The translations under genes were made by a program, and so were the position numbers. The notes beneath the pieces are model-generated. The model saw nothing but the letters and a program-made list of their open reading frames with translations, made no database searches and was not told the DNA's origin. From Brasilonema sennae CENA114 (GTDB taxonomy: Bacteria; Cyanobacteriota; Cyanobacteriia; Cyanobacteriales; Nostocaceae): DNA of 64,000 bases. The stretch is taken from the NCBI RefSeq assembly GCF_006968745.1, contig NZ_CP030118.1, positions 7,280,253-7,344,252 of the forward strand, read 5' to 3'. Of this stretch, positions 23,839-33,273 are shown one piece after another; position 1 is the stretch's first letter, and every line of letters begins with the position of its first letter.

Positions 23839-25428
23839 CTACAATGGACGATACACTCGGTAGTTGATACTAGGGAAAATATTGTCCATATATTCGACCT
23901 TTTCCAGCCAACCGCTGTCTATTTTGCCGATTTTAACCTCTTCGTAAAGTTTGTTAAAGCGCATGAGGTGCGATCGCGTCCTTCTGACAGCATAAGGTAC
24001 CATCGTTCCCGTTCGCATAATAAACGCCCAGTCGGAAGACTGCGCCAACAGCAGTTCCCTCGCTGCTTGGTTCAACGCTTTCCATTCCAACTCATCCTCT
24101 GGTTCCCGCTTTGCTATTTCAATCATCCGTTCTGCGGCTTTATGCAAGTGTGGATAAATCCACGTATTTGTGTGGTTCAACCAATACTCGTGGAATCCTT
24201 TATAACCCCAACTCGATTGCGAAGGACGGCAAACTTGCTGACTTGGATTTGCCCGCAGATAATCTGCCAAATGGGTCATTTCATAGGTTTTTTGGTCATA
24301 CCATGACTTGCGGAACAGGTAATCAATGAACCAAGGACCTTCATACCACCAATGTCCATATAACTCAGCATCGTAGGGAGAAACAATAATTGGTGGACGG
24401 TTCATCATAGCATGAAGATTTCCTACTTGCTGCTCTCGGTTATACATGAAATTAGCAGCATGTTCTGCAGCTTTTTCCCGTGCCCAATAAGGGTCGTAGA
24501 GTGCCTTATCTGACAGTCCTAAGCCACGACCTGTAATTTTGTGATACTTAATGCCCGTATTTTTCCGCTGACCATTGGGCATAATGTAGGGCTTGATGTA
24601 GTCATATTCTGCTTCCCAACCCAAGTCTTTGTAAAACTCGCGGTATTCTGCAGCACCAGGATAGCCGACCTCAGAAGACCATACCTGCTGAGAAGATTCA
24701 TGGTCTCGACCAAACGCAGCAACGCCACTTTCTGTAAAAATTGGGGCATAGGTACCAAATCGTGGACGGGGACGGGCATAAAGAATACCATGTCCATCGG
24801 TCAGGAAGTAGCGCAACCCTGCATCGGCTAACATTCGGTCAACACCTTCATAGTAGGCGCATTCTGGTAACCAAATGCCTTTGGGTGGACGACCAAAGTT
24901 TTCTTCGTAGTGTTCGCAAGCTACCTTTATTTGTCCCCACACAGCTTGTGGGTACATTTTCATCAGTGGTAGGTAGCCGTGGGTAGCACCGCAGGTAATG
25001 ATTTCTAAATTGTTAGTGTCTTGATATTGCTTAAAAGCTGTGACTAAGTCCCCGTTGTAGCGTTCCCAAACTTCTCGTATCGCCTTGAACTCACTGGCGT
25101 AATGCTCGGCTAAATAACGAATATGACCATTGTGGACATTATGCTCGAATTCCAGTTCTATAAGTTCTTCAAGTTTGGCTAAATGAGCGTCGTAGCGTTC
25201 TTGCAACACAGGATCGCGTAGCATTGACACAAGAGGAGGTGTCATGCTCATCGTGATTTTAAAGTCAATACCGTCTTGCTTCAAGCCTTCAAAGACTCGC
25301 AGCAAAGGAATGTAAGTTTCGGTAATGGCTTCATAGAGCCATTCTTCTTCCAGCACATAATCACTTTCTGGGTGACGAACGAAGGGCAGATGTGCATGGA
25401 GTACGAGCGCAACGTAGCCGATAGCCAT
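23839..25428 (-). CDS. GH57 1,4-alpha-glucan branching enzyme
   Basis: A 529-residue GH57 enzyme. VALVLHAHLPFVRHPE is the family's first motif, GIWLPECAYYEGVDRML holds the probable nucleophile Glu, and SPYDAELYGHWWYEGPWF holds the Asp acid/base. The C-terminal ~100 residues are the helical domain typical of GH57 branching enzymes. It would make alpha-1,6 branches in glycogen. Cyanobacteria often have this in addition to a GH13 branching enzyme. A GH13 amylase lies at the right end of the window, but they are not linked. Confidence 0.93.
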   Translation of the reverse strand: MAIGYVALVLHAHLPFVRHPESDYVLEEEWLYEAITETYIPLLRVFEGLKQDGIDFKITMSMTPPLVSMLRDPVLQERYDAHLAKLEELIELEFEHNVHNGHIRYLAEHYASEFKAIREVWERYNGDLVTAFKQYQDTNNLEIITCGATHGYLPLMKMYPQAVWGQIKVACEHYEENFGRPPKGIWLPECAYYEGVDRMLADAGLRYFLTDGHGILYARPRPRFGTYAPIFTESGVAAFGRDHESSQQVWSSEVGYPGAAEYREFYKDLGWEAEYDYIKPYIMPNGQRKNTGIKYHKITGRGLGLSDKALYDPYWAREKAAEHAANFMYNREQQVGNLHAMMNRPPIIVSPYDAELYGHWWYEGPWFIDYLFRKSWYDQKTYEMTHLADYLRANPSQQVCRPSQSSWGYKGFHEYWLNHTNTWIYPHLHKAAERMIEIAKREPEDELEWKALNQAARELLLAQSSDWAFIMRTGTMVPYAVRRTRSHLMRFNKLYEEVKIGKIDSGWLEKVEYMDNIFPSINYRVYRPL

Positions 25429-25549
25429 AATTATAGTTCCGGGGTGGTACTTATTTAGATTGAAGGTTGGGATTTGGTAGATGTTAACAATATTTTAAGA
25501 CTTTATGGGGATCGTTACAGTCTTTAGTCAACTCTCCAAATTATGCATA

Positions 25550-26923
25550 TCAAACCCTCCCGCTTTCACGTCGCCAAAATTTCACCTTTAAGCCATCATG
25601 AGGACGGGAGAACGGTAGCACAACACGCTCTAGATTTTGTCCAGGGAGTAATTCCCAGTGATACTCACGAATCAACAACGCCGCAAACACCTTCATCTCC
25701 AATCTGGCAAACTCTTTACCTAAACATTCTCGAATTCCACCACCGAACGGAATATAGCTAAAAACCTTTTGTTTGTTCTCGGCTCGATCAGGTGCAAAAC
25801 GCTCTGGGTCAAATCGTTGAGCTTGAGCATAGACATTCTGGTCTTGATGAGTTTCCTGGATCTGGTAAAACACATCCCAACTTTGCGGGATGAGATAGCC
25901 ACCGAACTCGCAGGACTCAAGCACTTTCCGTGAACCACTGCGAACTACTGGAGGTGCCATTCGTAAAACTTCTTTTAGCACTTGCTCCAGATAAGTCATT
26001 TGCTTGAGAGATTCCTGCGTTAGCGGTTGTGTCAACCCTAGTTGCTCTTGTTCTGCACGGGCTGCTTGTAGCACTTCTGGATGTTGAGCAAGCAATAAAC
26101 ACAAGGATGTGAGTGCTGAAGTTAAGGTTTCGTGTCCAGCAACGAGCATTCCCAACACGTTATCCTTCACTTCCTCCAAGCTCAGACGATTACCCTCTTC
26201 ATCCTGCGCCTGCAATAGAATTTTCAAAACATCCTGATTAGAGTTTCGATGTTGTTGGCGTTGGTTGATCATTTCATCAATCAGCGCAAGAAGCTGCTCA
26301 CGCGCACGAACCGCACGATCAAACTTGCTCCCAGGAAATCGAATCGGAATGGATAACAGCCCGTCACTCCAAGTCTGATAAACTTTTTCCAGGTTTTCAT
26401 CTGAGGCAGTCTCAACGTTCACGAACAACTTACAGGCAATATCCAGCGTATATTTTTTCAGTTCGCAATACCAAGTCAATGTTCCCATGCGTTCCCATTT
26501 ATGCAGATAACGACGGGTCATATCTTCTATTGTCGTACCGTACTCGGCTAATGCTCTTGGCTCAAAGGCTTGGAACAACTGCTTACGAAGTATTTGGTGA
26601 GCAGTGCCCGTCTTTACTCCAATTGAGTTTGCTCCCAGTAACACCTCAAAACTTGGAGTATTGGTCATCTCGAATCGCTGACTTTCATTGGTGAACAAAA
26701 AACGAGTTGCATCAGCTCCAATTAAAACAATCGTTGGACGACCAAACAGATGAGTTTTGAAAATTGTTCCATATTGTTTTTGTCGCTGGTTCATAAAACG
26801 GGCTGGATCGCGCAAATAGCTGATGGATTCGCCAACAATGGGCAAACCGAAGCGACCAGGAGGTAACGGGAGCTTTCCTTTCGGGGTTCGCCAAGCAAAT
26901 CGCTGAGTCGGGAGGCTGGTCAT
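25550..26923 (-). CDS. Cytochrome P450, CYP120-like
   Basis: A 457-residue P450. PFGGGIRECLGKEFARLEM contains the heme-ligating Cys, AGHETLTSAL is the oxygen-activation motif of helix I, and EVLRMAPP carries the ExxR. Length and PLPPGRFGLPIVGES resemble CYP120A1 of Synechocystis, a retinoic acid hydroxylase; the substrate here is not certain. There is no N-terminal membrane anchor. It is divergent from a TetR regulator, with a perfect 33-bp palindrome at its promoter, so TetR repression is likely. Confidence 0.92.
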   Translation of the reverse strand: MTSLPTQRFAWRTPKGKLPLPPGRFGLPIVGESISYLRDPARFMNQRQKQYGTIFKTHLFGRPTIVLIGADATRFLFTNESQRFEMTNTPSFEVLLGANSIGVKTGTAHQILRKQLFQAFEPRALAEYGTTIEDMTRRYLHKWERMGTLTWYCELKKYTLDIACKLFVNVETASDENLEKVYQTWSDGLLSIPIRFPGSKFDRAVRAREQLLALIDEMINQRQQHRNSNQDVLKILLQAQDEEGNRLSLEEVKDNVLGMLVAGHETLTSALTSLCLLLAQHPEVLQAARAEQEQLGLTQPLTQESLKQMTYLEQVLKEVLRMAPPVVRSGSRKVLESCEFGGYLIPQSWDVFYQIQETHQDQNVYAQAQRFDPERFAPDRAENKQKVFSYIPFGGGIRECLGKEFARLEMKVFAALLIREYHWELLPGQNLERVVLPFSRPHDGLKVKFWRRESGRV

Positions 26924-26955
26924 GCTGTTTTCTGTTGTTTAATGAATAAAGAAGT

Positions 26956-26988
26956 TTTTTATTTACGATACTGTATCGTAAATAAAAA
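26956..26988. promoter_or_regulatory. 33-bp perfect palindrome, putative TetR operator
   Basis: Arms of 16 bp (26956-26971 and 26973-26988) around a single T at 26972; the core is TTTACGATAC-T-GTATCGTAAA. It lies 33 bases upstream of the P450 start, where it would overlap the promoter. Confidence 0.75.
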
Positions 26989-27357
26989 GAAAATGTCAAT
27001 TGGACAACTGCTTGGTAAGTTGTTTAGATACGAATGCCTTAGAATGACCAATGATTCCTTGATGGTACAAGCCCCCGGATAACTCCTGTGGAAGCAATCC
27101 AAAATCACGCCACTTGCTACAACGGTCAAAGCTCGCCGCTTGGGTTGCTTCCCCCGGCAGACTTTGGGGGAACCCTCCGCAGTCGCCACAACGGTCAAAG
27201 CTCGTCGCTTGGGTTGCTTCCCCCGACAGACTTTGGGGGAACCCCAACGCCAGGTCCCTAGGTCGGGAAACCCTCCTGCAGGACTGGCTCCGCAAGGCGC
27301 TGCTCTCCGCAACGCAGTGGCTCCAAAATCTAAAATCCAAAATTGTCTGACGATCGC
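26989..27357. repeat. Tandem and dispersed repeats before the TetR gene
   Basis: A 57-bp unit occurs twice (27119-27175 and 27188-27244) with two differences. It starts ACAACGGTCAAAGCTCG, holds TTCCCCC and GGGGGAA hairpin arms and ends in ACCC. A GGTCGGGAAACCCTCCTGCA copy of the dispersed family follows at 27261-27291. No gene. Confidence 0.8.
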
Positions 27358-27948
27358 ATGAGTAAACCTGTCAAAAGTCCGCCGGGACGACCCCGTAGTG
27401 CCCAATCCCATCAAGCGATTCTGCAAGCAGCCCTGGAACTGCTGGCAGAAGTTGGATTTGATCGCATGAGTATTGATGCGATCGCAACTCGTGCAGGAGT
27501 TGGCAAACCCACAATTTACCGGCGCTACAAATCGAAACAAGAACTAGTTGCAGACGCGATTGAGAGTTGTAGACAGGAGTATGTCGTTCCTGACACTGGT
27601 AGCCTCTGGGGTGATATTGACGCCTTAATCAACAGTGCTGCGCAAATTACATTTACCCCTTTGGGACGACAGACAGTTGCTATGATGATCAGTACTGCAT
27701 CCAGCAATCCTCAGTTCGCTCAAGTTTATTGGACAAAATACTTACAACCGCGACGACAAGCCTTCGCTGTTGTATTTGAACGCGCAAAACAGAGAAATGA
27801 AATTCAAGCAGATTTAGATCCTGATCTCGTTTTTGACCTGATAAGTGGAATCATGCTTTATGCACTCGTGTTTCAAGCTACAACTGAACCATTGGAAGGA
27901 TATATTCGTCGTACCTTGCATCTTCTTCTGAGAGAACCACCAAGCTGA
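27358..27948 (+). CDS. TetR family transcriptional regulator
   Basis: About 196 residues from MSKPVKSPPGRPRSAQSH. The N-terminal HTH is clear (SIDAIATRAGVGKPTIYRRY). A longer ligand domain follows with the C-terminal pattern of the AcrR/TetR_C group (TEPLEGYIRRTLHLLL). It sits divergent to the P450 gene and is its probable repressor; the ligand could be the P450 substrate. The ATG at 27358 follows CGATCGC; an upstream start at 27343 is less likely. Confidence 0.88.
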   Translation: MSKPVKSPPGRPRSAQSHQAILQAALELLAEVGFDRMSIDAIATRAGVGKPTIYRRYKSKQELVADAIESCRQEYVVPDTGSLWGDIDALINSAAQITFTPLGRQTVAMMISTASSNPQFAQVYWTKYLQPRRQAFAVVFERAKQRNEIQADLDPDLVFDLISGIMLYALVFQATTEPLEGYIRRTLHLLLREPPS

Positions 27949-28054
27949 CTTTGCCTGAACAAAAAGCCGGGGGAGTGTCGATGAGAAAAATATCATTTCA
28001 CTCTATTAAAGCCTAAGTGGCATAAGAATATTTGCGTAAGCATGAGGTTATTTA

Positions 28055-29143
28055 TTACTCGTCCGTCTCTTGATACAACTGCTGCAACTGCTGCAACTGC
28101 GTCTTGCGTGAAGTCCGGCGATATTTCTTACTTTCCAGCTTCGGTTCGTATTGAGTCTTTCCGTTACCTTTAGTTTTTACCTTGAGAGTAGATTCAGGAT
28201 CTGCTTGTTGGTTAAGCTGAGTTTGGCGCTTAATAACTTCCTCTAAAAAGTCTAAGTAATGTTGATATCGTTCCCAATCTCCACGGACTATACACCCCGG
28301 TTCGTCTCGATGCAGACAATCACTAAAACGACAGCTATCAAGTGCTAATCTTTGTCTTGCTTCTGGGAAATAAGTCACTAATTCTTCTGGGACACAATCA
28401 AAGTCAGGTTGATTAAAACCGGGAGTATCTGCTAATAAACCGCCACTTGGCAATTCAAATAATTCTACGTGACGAGTGGTATGGCGACCTCGTGCCAGTT
28501 TACCAGAAACCTCTCCCACTCGTAAGTTAGCATTGGGAATCAGTGTATTGATCAGGCTGGACTTACCAACTCCAGAAGGTCCAGCTATCACTGTCATGTT
28601 GTCTTTGAGTTTATCTACTTTTTTATCAATATTTATACTTTTGCTGAGACTAATAAATATTGGTTGGTAGCCCCAAGTTACCAACTGCTGATTAATTTCT
28701 GCCTGTTGTTCTGTTGCAATTAAATCGCATTTATTGAAGCATAAAATCACACTTAAATCCGTAGACTCAGCTTTAACCAGAAAGCGACTAAGCTGGTACG
28801 GTTCCAAAGGCGGGTCAGCAACGGCAAATACTAATAAAATTTGATTAACATTAGCGATCGCTGGACGATCCAATTCACTTTCACGAGGTAATACTTGAGC
28901 GATCGCCCCTCGTCCACCAGCCCAATCTGGTTCTTCTACGACTACGCGATCGCCCACCATCACCTGTTGCCCGATTTTTTTCAACCGTGTTCTGCGAGTG
29001 CATAAGAGCATGGGGGGATGAGGGGAACTTTGCTCACTCATCTGTCTGGTCCCTATATCTAACTGCACTCGGTAAAAATTAGCTTGCACGGCTAGGACTG
29101 TCCCTAGTAACTTATCAGTCGGGTCTTCGGCTTCCCCTCTCAT
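28055..29143 (-). CDS. rsgA: Ribosome biogenesis GTPase RsgA
   Basis: A 362-residue circularly permuted GTPase. An N-terminal OB domain (~15-85) precedes the GTPase, where G4 NKCD comes before G1 GPSGVGKSSLIN and G3 DTPGFNQPD. The zinc-binding C-terminal region reads CRFSDCLHRDEPGC. It acts late in maturation of the 30S ribosomal subunit. A Lys/Arg-rich tail of ~40 residues (KYRRTSRKTQ) is longer than usual. It overlaps the tusA-like gene by 4 bases at the end of the dnaK cluster. Confidence 0.95.
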   Translation of the reverse strand: MRGEAEDPTDKLLGTVLAVQANFYRVQLDIGTRQMSEQSSPHPPMLLCTRRTRLKKIGQQVMVGDRVVVEEPDWAGGRGAIAQVLPRESELDRPAIANVNQILLVFAVADPPLEPYQLSRFLVKAESTDLSVILCFNKCDLIATEQQAEINQQLVTWGYQPIFISLSKSINIDKKVDKLKDNMTVIAGPSGVGKSSLINTLIPNANLRVGEVSGKLARGRHTTRHVELFELPSGGLLADTPGFNQPDFDCVPEELVTYFPEARQRLALDSCRFSDCLHRDEPGCIVRGDWERYQHYLDFLEEVIKRQTQLNQQADPESTLKVKTKGNGKTQYEPKLESKKYRRTSRKTQLQQLQQLYQETDE

Positions 29144-29397
29144 GAGACAGTAACAGGGCGGCGGACTAGTAGGGAGAAATAACTAACACAGTCTGTAATT
29201 TTTTCTACCTGATATCCTGCCATTGTCAAACTATCAGGAACCTGCTCTATCGGTTCCCCTGAATCTAGCCAGACTTCTAGTAACTCTCCTGGATTCATTT
29301 GCTCCAGACGGAGTTTCGTCCGTACAAAATTTATCGGGCAAGGGGTGCCACGCAAATCGAGTTGAGCATTAGGAGTTGAAAGGGAAGATACACTCAT
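29140..29397 (-). CDS. TusA-family sulfur carrier protein
   Basis: An 85-residue TusA/SirA-like protein. LDLRGTPCPINFVRTKLRL holds the active Cys of the CPxP-like motif; here the second Pro is followed by Ile-Asn. TusA-type proteins relay persulfide sulfur, for example to tRNA thiolation. Overlaps of 4 bases with dnaJ upstream and rsgA downstream make translational coupling likely. A link to the Dnd sulfur pathway 13 kb away is conceivable but not indicated. Confidence 0.9.
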   Translation of the reverse strand: MSVSSLSTPNAQLDLRGTPCPINFVRTKLRLEQMNPGELLEVWLDSGEPIEQVPDSLTMAGYQVEKITDCVSYFSLLVRRPVTVS

Positions 29398-30527
29398 CGT
29401 TGGTGAAAGAAATTTCCCAAAAATCCTTCTAGGCCGCCTTTACCAGTGCGATCTCCTTTTATTTTAGCGAGCTTCTCCAAGAGTTCACGTTCTTCGGTTG
29501 TCAACTTATTAGGAATATCAATTAACACCGTAATCATGTGGTCGCCACGACTGACGGGATTACCCAAGCGCGGGACTCCGCGATTTTCCAGCGTCATCAC
29601 AGTATTTGGCTGAGTTCCTGGTGGAATCAACAATTCCTGTGGCCCATCTACAGTATTTGCCTCCAAGCGACATCCCAAAATTGCTTGAAGGTAGCTAATT
29701 TTGAGTTCCGAGTGAATATTGATCCCATCCCGATGGAATTCCTCGTCCTCATTGATAAACAGATACACGTATAAATCTCCAGGAGGACCACTGCGTTGAC
29801 CCGCATCACCTTCTGAAGAAATCCGCAAGCGTGTACCGTTGTCCACTCCTGGTGGAATGGATATTTTTAGTTTCTTCGTAACTTGTTTTGCGCCCTTGCC
29901 GTCGCAAGCATCACATTTGTCTTCAATGACCATCCCCGTACCATTACAGGTAGGACAAGTCGAAACTTGGGTGAAGCTACCAAAGGGCGTTCTGGTGACG
30001 CGACGTACTTGACCTGTTCCGGTACAAGTCGAACAAGCGCGAGGGCGAGTTCCTGGTTTAGCACCAGATCCGCTACATATCTCACAAGTTTCTAGATGAG
30101 AGATGCGAATTTCCTTTTCACCGCCAAAGACTGCTTCCCGAAAGTCTAACTTTAGGTCTAGCCGCAGGTCATCGCCCCGCACTGGTCCACTGCGTCGTCT
30201 TTGGGTTGTACCACCCGCACTACCAGCAAAGCCTGAGAAAATGCTTTCAAAGATATCAGCAAACCCGCCCATGTCACCCATATCTTGGAAGCCTACACCA
30301 GCCCCAGCATTCACACCAGCTTCACCAAAGCGGTCATAACGTGCACGGGTTTCCGGCTCAGAAAGAACTTCATAAGCACGGTTAATTTCTTTGAAACGTT
30401 CTTCCGCTCCCGGTTCTTTGTTCACATCTGGGTGATACTTCCGGGCTTGGCGGCGGTAAGCATGTTTGATTTCTTCTTTGTCGGCGTCACGAGAGACACC
30501 TAGAGTTTCATAATAGTCGCGAGCCAT
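29394..30527 (-). CDS. dnaJ: Chaperone DnaJ
   Basis: A 377-residue type I DnaJ. The J domain (ARDYYETLGVSRDADKEEIK) carries the HPD motif in YHPDVN, followed by a Gly/Phe-rich region. The four zinc motifs are CEICSGSG, CSTCTGTG, CPTCNGTG and CDACDGKG. It stimulates DnaK ATPase and delivers unfolded substrates. It belongs to the grpE-dnaK-dnaJ cluster, with 588 bases between it and dnaK. Confidence 0.97.
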   Translation of the reverse strand: MARDYYETLGVSRDADKEEIKHAYRRQARKYHPDVNKEPGAEERFKEINRAYEVLSEPETRARYDRFGEAGVNAGAGVGFQDMGDMGGFADIFESIFSGFAGSAGGTTQRRRSGPVRGDDLRLDLKLDFREAVFGGEKEIRISHLETCEICSGSGAKPGTRPRACSTCTGTGQVRRVTRTPFGSFTQVSTCPTCNGTGMVIEDKCDACDGKGAKQVTKKLKISIPPGVDNGTRLRISSEGDAGQRSGPPGDLYVYLFINEDEEFHRDGINIHSELKISYLQAILGCRLEANTVDGPQELLIPPGTQPNTVMTLENRGVPRLGNPVSRGDHMITVLIDIPNKLTTEERELLEKLAKIKGDRTGKGGLEGFLGNFFHQR

Positions 30528-31115
30528 AGAGCAAAGGTGAAAGTTAAAAGGTAGAAAGCAGGCTATACAAAGAGAACTTTTAACGACGAGTTCCGCCGAT
30601 CACAAGTTCAAGAAGGCAGAAGGCAATAGTTAAGTTTTATTAATACTAAAATTTTACCTTTTCCTTTATACAAAAATCACCATAACAGTTATCAATGTCG
30701 AGCACTGAGTCAGAGGAAGCAGTGCGTCCTTGCGACTTTAAGCCTTGAGTGCACCTGCGGTTGAATCTAGAATTAGTTTTGAAATCAAAGACTAAGTTAA
30801 GACCAGAAAAATTTTTACTCACTACTGACAACAGCAACAAGTGCTTTCCTCATGGTAAACGACAAAAGCAATAGCTTGAGGCTGTCTCTTTTACAATTGT
30901 GCTACGTAGATTGCAAAAACTCCGCTCACTTTACAGACGAGCTAACCGCACTAAAAAGTGTGGAAAACCGTTCATTAAAGGTTGGGTCTTATAGAGATAT
31001 GGGGATGTAGGGCAACCATTCAAACCAGTTTCAGAGATTCTATGATTCAAATTGTAGAGGAGTGAGAATCTAGAATCCGTCATTTTTGGACACAACCCAA
31101 GCTTTTGGCAATTCT
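30528..31115. other. Intergenic region between dnaK and dnaJ
   Basis: No gene recognised in 588 bases. There is no clear terminator after dnaK and no CIRCE element. It may hold a separate dnaJ promoter. Confidence 0.45.
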
Positions 31116-33074
31116 CTAGTCTATTGTCTCGTAACCAACCTGCATCATGCTCTCGTCTTTCAAATCAAAGTCAAATGGTGGTGTTGAGGTTCCATTTGGG
31201 GGCGTTGCTGATTCTAAAGTCAATGAATGATCGCAAGCTGCGGCTATTGTATGAGTTTGGCTATTAACGGGATTATACACTTGGGAGCCAATGTCAAACA
31301 AAGTTTGCTGCAAGTTATCCAAGTGCTGTTGAAATTCAGCCACAGAAATAGCTTCGTCTACCATTGCTGCTCGTAACTGTATGACTTTTTCATTTAGCAA
31401 GGCTTTCATTTGGTCGTTAAATATATCACTATTATACTTGAAGGTAGACTCGTAACTATACAGTAGATTATCTGCTTGATTTTTCACCTCAACCAGTTGC
31501 ATACGTCTTTTGTCATCTTCAGCAAACATTTCGGCTTGTTGTCGCATGCTTTCAACTTCGTTGGCACTTAAGCCACCTGTATTGGTAATGAGAATACTTT
31601 GTGCTCGAAGAGTGGCTTTGTCTTGTGCTGTAACTTTGAGGATGCCATTAACATCAATTTCAAAACAGACTTCAATTTGCGGTACACCACGATTCGCGAT
31701 CGCAATTCCCGGAAGAAGAAATTTGCCCAAACTCTTGTTATCGGGCGCCATTGCCCGTTCACCTTGAAGCACGTGAATTTCCACTCCGGTTTGCCCATCA
31801 ACTGCTGTGGAAAAAATTTGGGACTGGGTGGTTGGAATTGTGGTGTTGCGTTCGATAACTTTGGTAAACACTTCTCCCAATGTTTCAATCCCCACAGACA
31901 AGGGCGTCACATCTAACAAAAGCAAATTATCAACTTCACCACCCAGCACCCCAGCTTGGATAGCTGCTCCTAGTGCGACTGCTTCGTCGGGGTTGATAGA
32001 GCGATCTGGAGTTTTGCCATCAAAAAATTTGCTCAAGGCATTTTGAATCGCGGGAATGCGAGTGGAACCCCCGACTTCGATCATCCGATCAATGTCTTGT
32101 GGTTTGAGTTGTGCGTCTTTGAGCGCCTGACTCATCGGTTTGATCGTCGCTTCAACCAAATGTGCCGTTAACTGATCAAATTTGGCTCGGGTGAGTTCGA
32201 TTTGCAAATGCTTTGGCCCTGTTTCGTCAGCAGTGATAAAAGGCAAATTAATTGAAGTGCTGATTCTACTGGAAAGTTCAACTTTTGCCTTTTCCGCTGC
32301 TTCCCGCAAACGTTGCAAAGCCATCTTGTCCCCAGAAAGGTCAACTTTTTCTTCTTCCTGGAAGCGTGTGATCATCCACAGAACAATACAGTGATCAAAA
32401 TCATCCCCACCGAGGTGGTTGTTCCCACAAGTCGCCTTGACTTCAAAGACTCCATCCCCCAGTTGTAGAATGGAAACATCGAAGGTACCGCCTCCTAAGT
32501 CAAATACCAAGATGAGCTGCTCTTGGTCTTGCTTGTTCAACCCAAAGGCTAAGGCAGCAGCAGTTGGTTCATTTATAATCCGCAAAACTTCTAGTCCGGC
32601 AATTGTACCAGCGTCTTTGGTGGCTTGTCTTTGGGCATCTGTAAAATATGCTGGTACTGTGATCACTGCCTTTTGGACAGGTTCACCTAAAAAATTTTCC
32701 GCATCCTGTTTCAGTTTTTGCAGGATCATAGCGGAGATTTCTTGTGGTGTGTAATGATGTCCGTGAACAAGGACATCAACAGTATCGTCTCGACCTTTGA
32801 CACAGGTGTAAGAAACGCGCGAGCGTTCACTTGCAGTGTCATCCCAACGACGACCGATAAATCGCTTAATACTGAGAATAGTGTTTTCAGCATTCGTGAC
32901 AGCTTGACGTTTTGCCAGTTCACCGACCAAGCGTTCACCATCTTTACCGAATCCTACAATACTAGGAGTCGTTCGTTCACCCTCTGAATTCGTAATGACA
33001 ATTGGTTGACCACCTTCTTGAACCGCCACACAACTGTTGGTAGTGCCTAAATCGATCCCAATAACTTTTGACAT
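31116..33074 (-). CDS. dnaK: Chaperone DnaK (Hsp70)
   Basis: A 652-residue Hsp70. IGIDLGTTNSCVAV is the first phosphate loop, LVFDLGGGTFDVSIL the second and VGGSTRIPAIQ the third; LLLLDVTPLSVGIETLGE starts the substrate-binding domain. The C-terminal tail ends QVGYETID, not EEVD-like, and the lid is followed by a variable Ser/Thr/Pro stretch. Together with GrpE (nucleotide exchange) and DnaJ it forms the folding machine. Cyanobacteria have several DnaK paralogues; this is the one clustered with grpE and dnaJ. Confidence 0.96.
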   Translation of the reverse strand: MSKVIGIDLGTTNSCVAVQEGGQPIVITNSEGERTTPSIVGFGKDGERLVGELAKRQAVTNAENTILSIKRFIGRRWDDTASERSRVSYTCVKGRDDTVDVLVHGHHYTPQEISAMILQKLKQDAENFLGEPVQKAVITVPAYFTDAQRQATKDAGTIAGLEVLRIINEPTAAALAFGLNKQDQEQLILVFDLGGGTFDVSILQLGDGVFEVKATCGNNHLGGDDFDHCIVLWMITRFQEEEKVDLSGDKMALQRLREAAEKAKVELSSRISTSINLPFITADETGPKHLQIELTRAKFDQLTAHLVEATIKPMSQALKDAQLKPQDIDRMIEVGGSTRIPAIQNALSKFFDGKTPDRSINPDEAVALGAAIQAGVLGGEVDNLLLLDVTPLSVGIETLGEVFTKVIERNTTIPTTQSQIFSTAVDGQTGVEIHVLQGERAMAPDNKSLGKFLLPGIAIANRGVPQIEVCFEIDVNGILKVTAQDKATLRAQSILITNTGGLSANEVESMRQQAEMFAEDDKRRMQLVEVKNQADNLLYSYESTFKYNSDIFNDQMKALLNEKVIQLRAAMVDEAISVAEFQQHLDNLQQTLFDIGSQVYNPVNSQTHTIAAACDHSLTLESATPPNGTSTPPFDFDLKDESMMQVGYETID

Positions 33075-33273
33075 AAATATCAGTTTGTTACATCAGTATT
33101 TTTACTGGAAGTTTTGAGCAACTTCAGTCCGGTGTTAGCGATACACGAACACCGGGTAAAGATTGCTAAACTTTGGGCGTGATGTTTGTGTGACTATCTC
33201 TCAGGTGTGGTGAGATTGCTCGCCCCAGTTTCCCAGGGACTTTTGATCAGTAAGGCGAGCGAATACAGCTTAG

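Noticed and set aside
24111..24986. Several plus-strand frames within the GH57 gene
   Set aside because: Antisense shadows of a well-supported enzyme gene.
26959..27540. 193-codon minus-strand frame overlapping the TetR gene
   Set aside because: It is made of the 57-bp tandem repeats plus antisense TetR sequence and crosses the palindrome.
29140..29397. TusA-like protein as sulfur donor for the Dnd system
   Set aside because: It is coupled to dnaJ and rsgA, 13 kb from the dnd genes; nothing in the sequence ties it to them.
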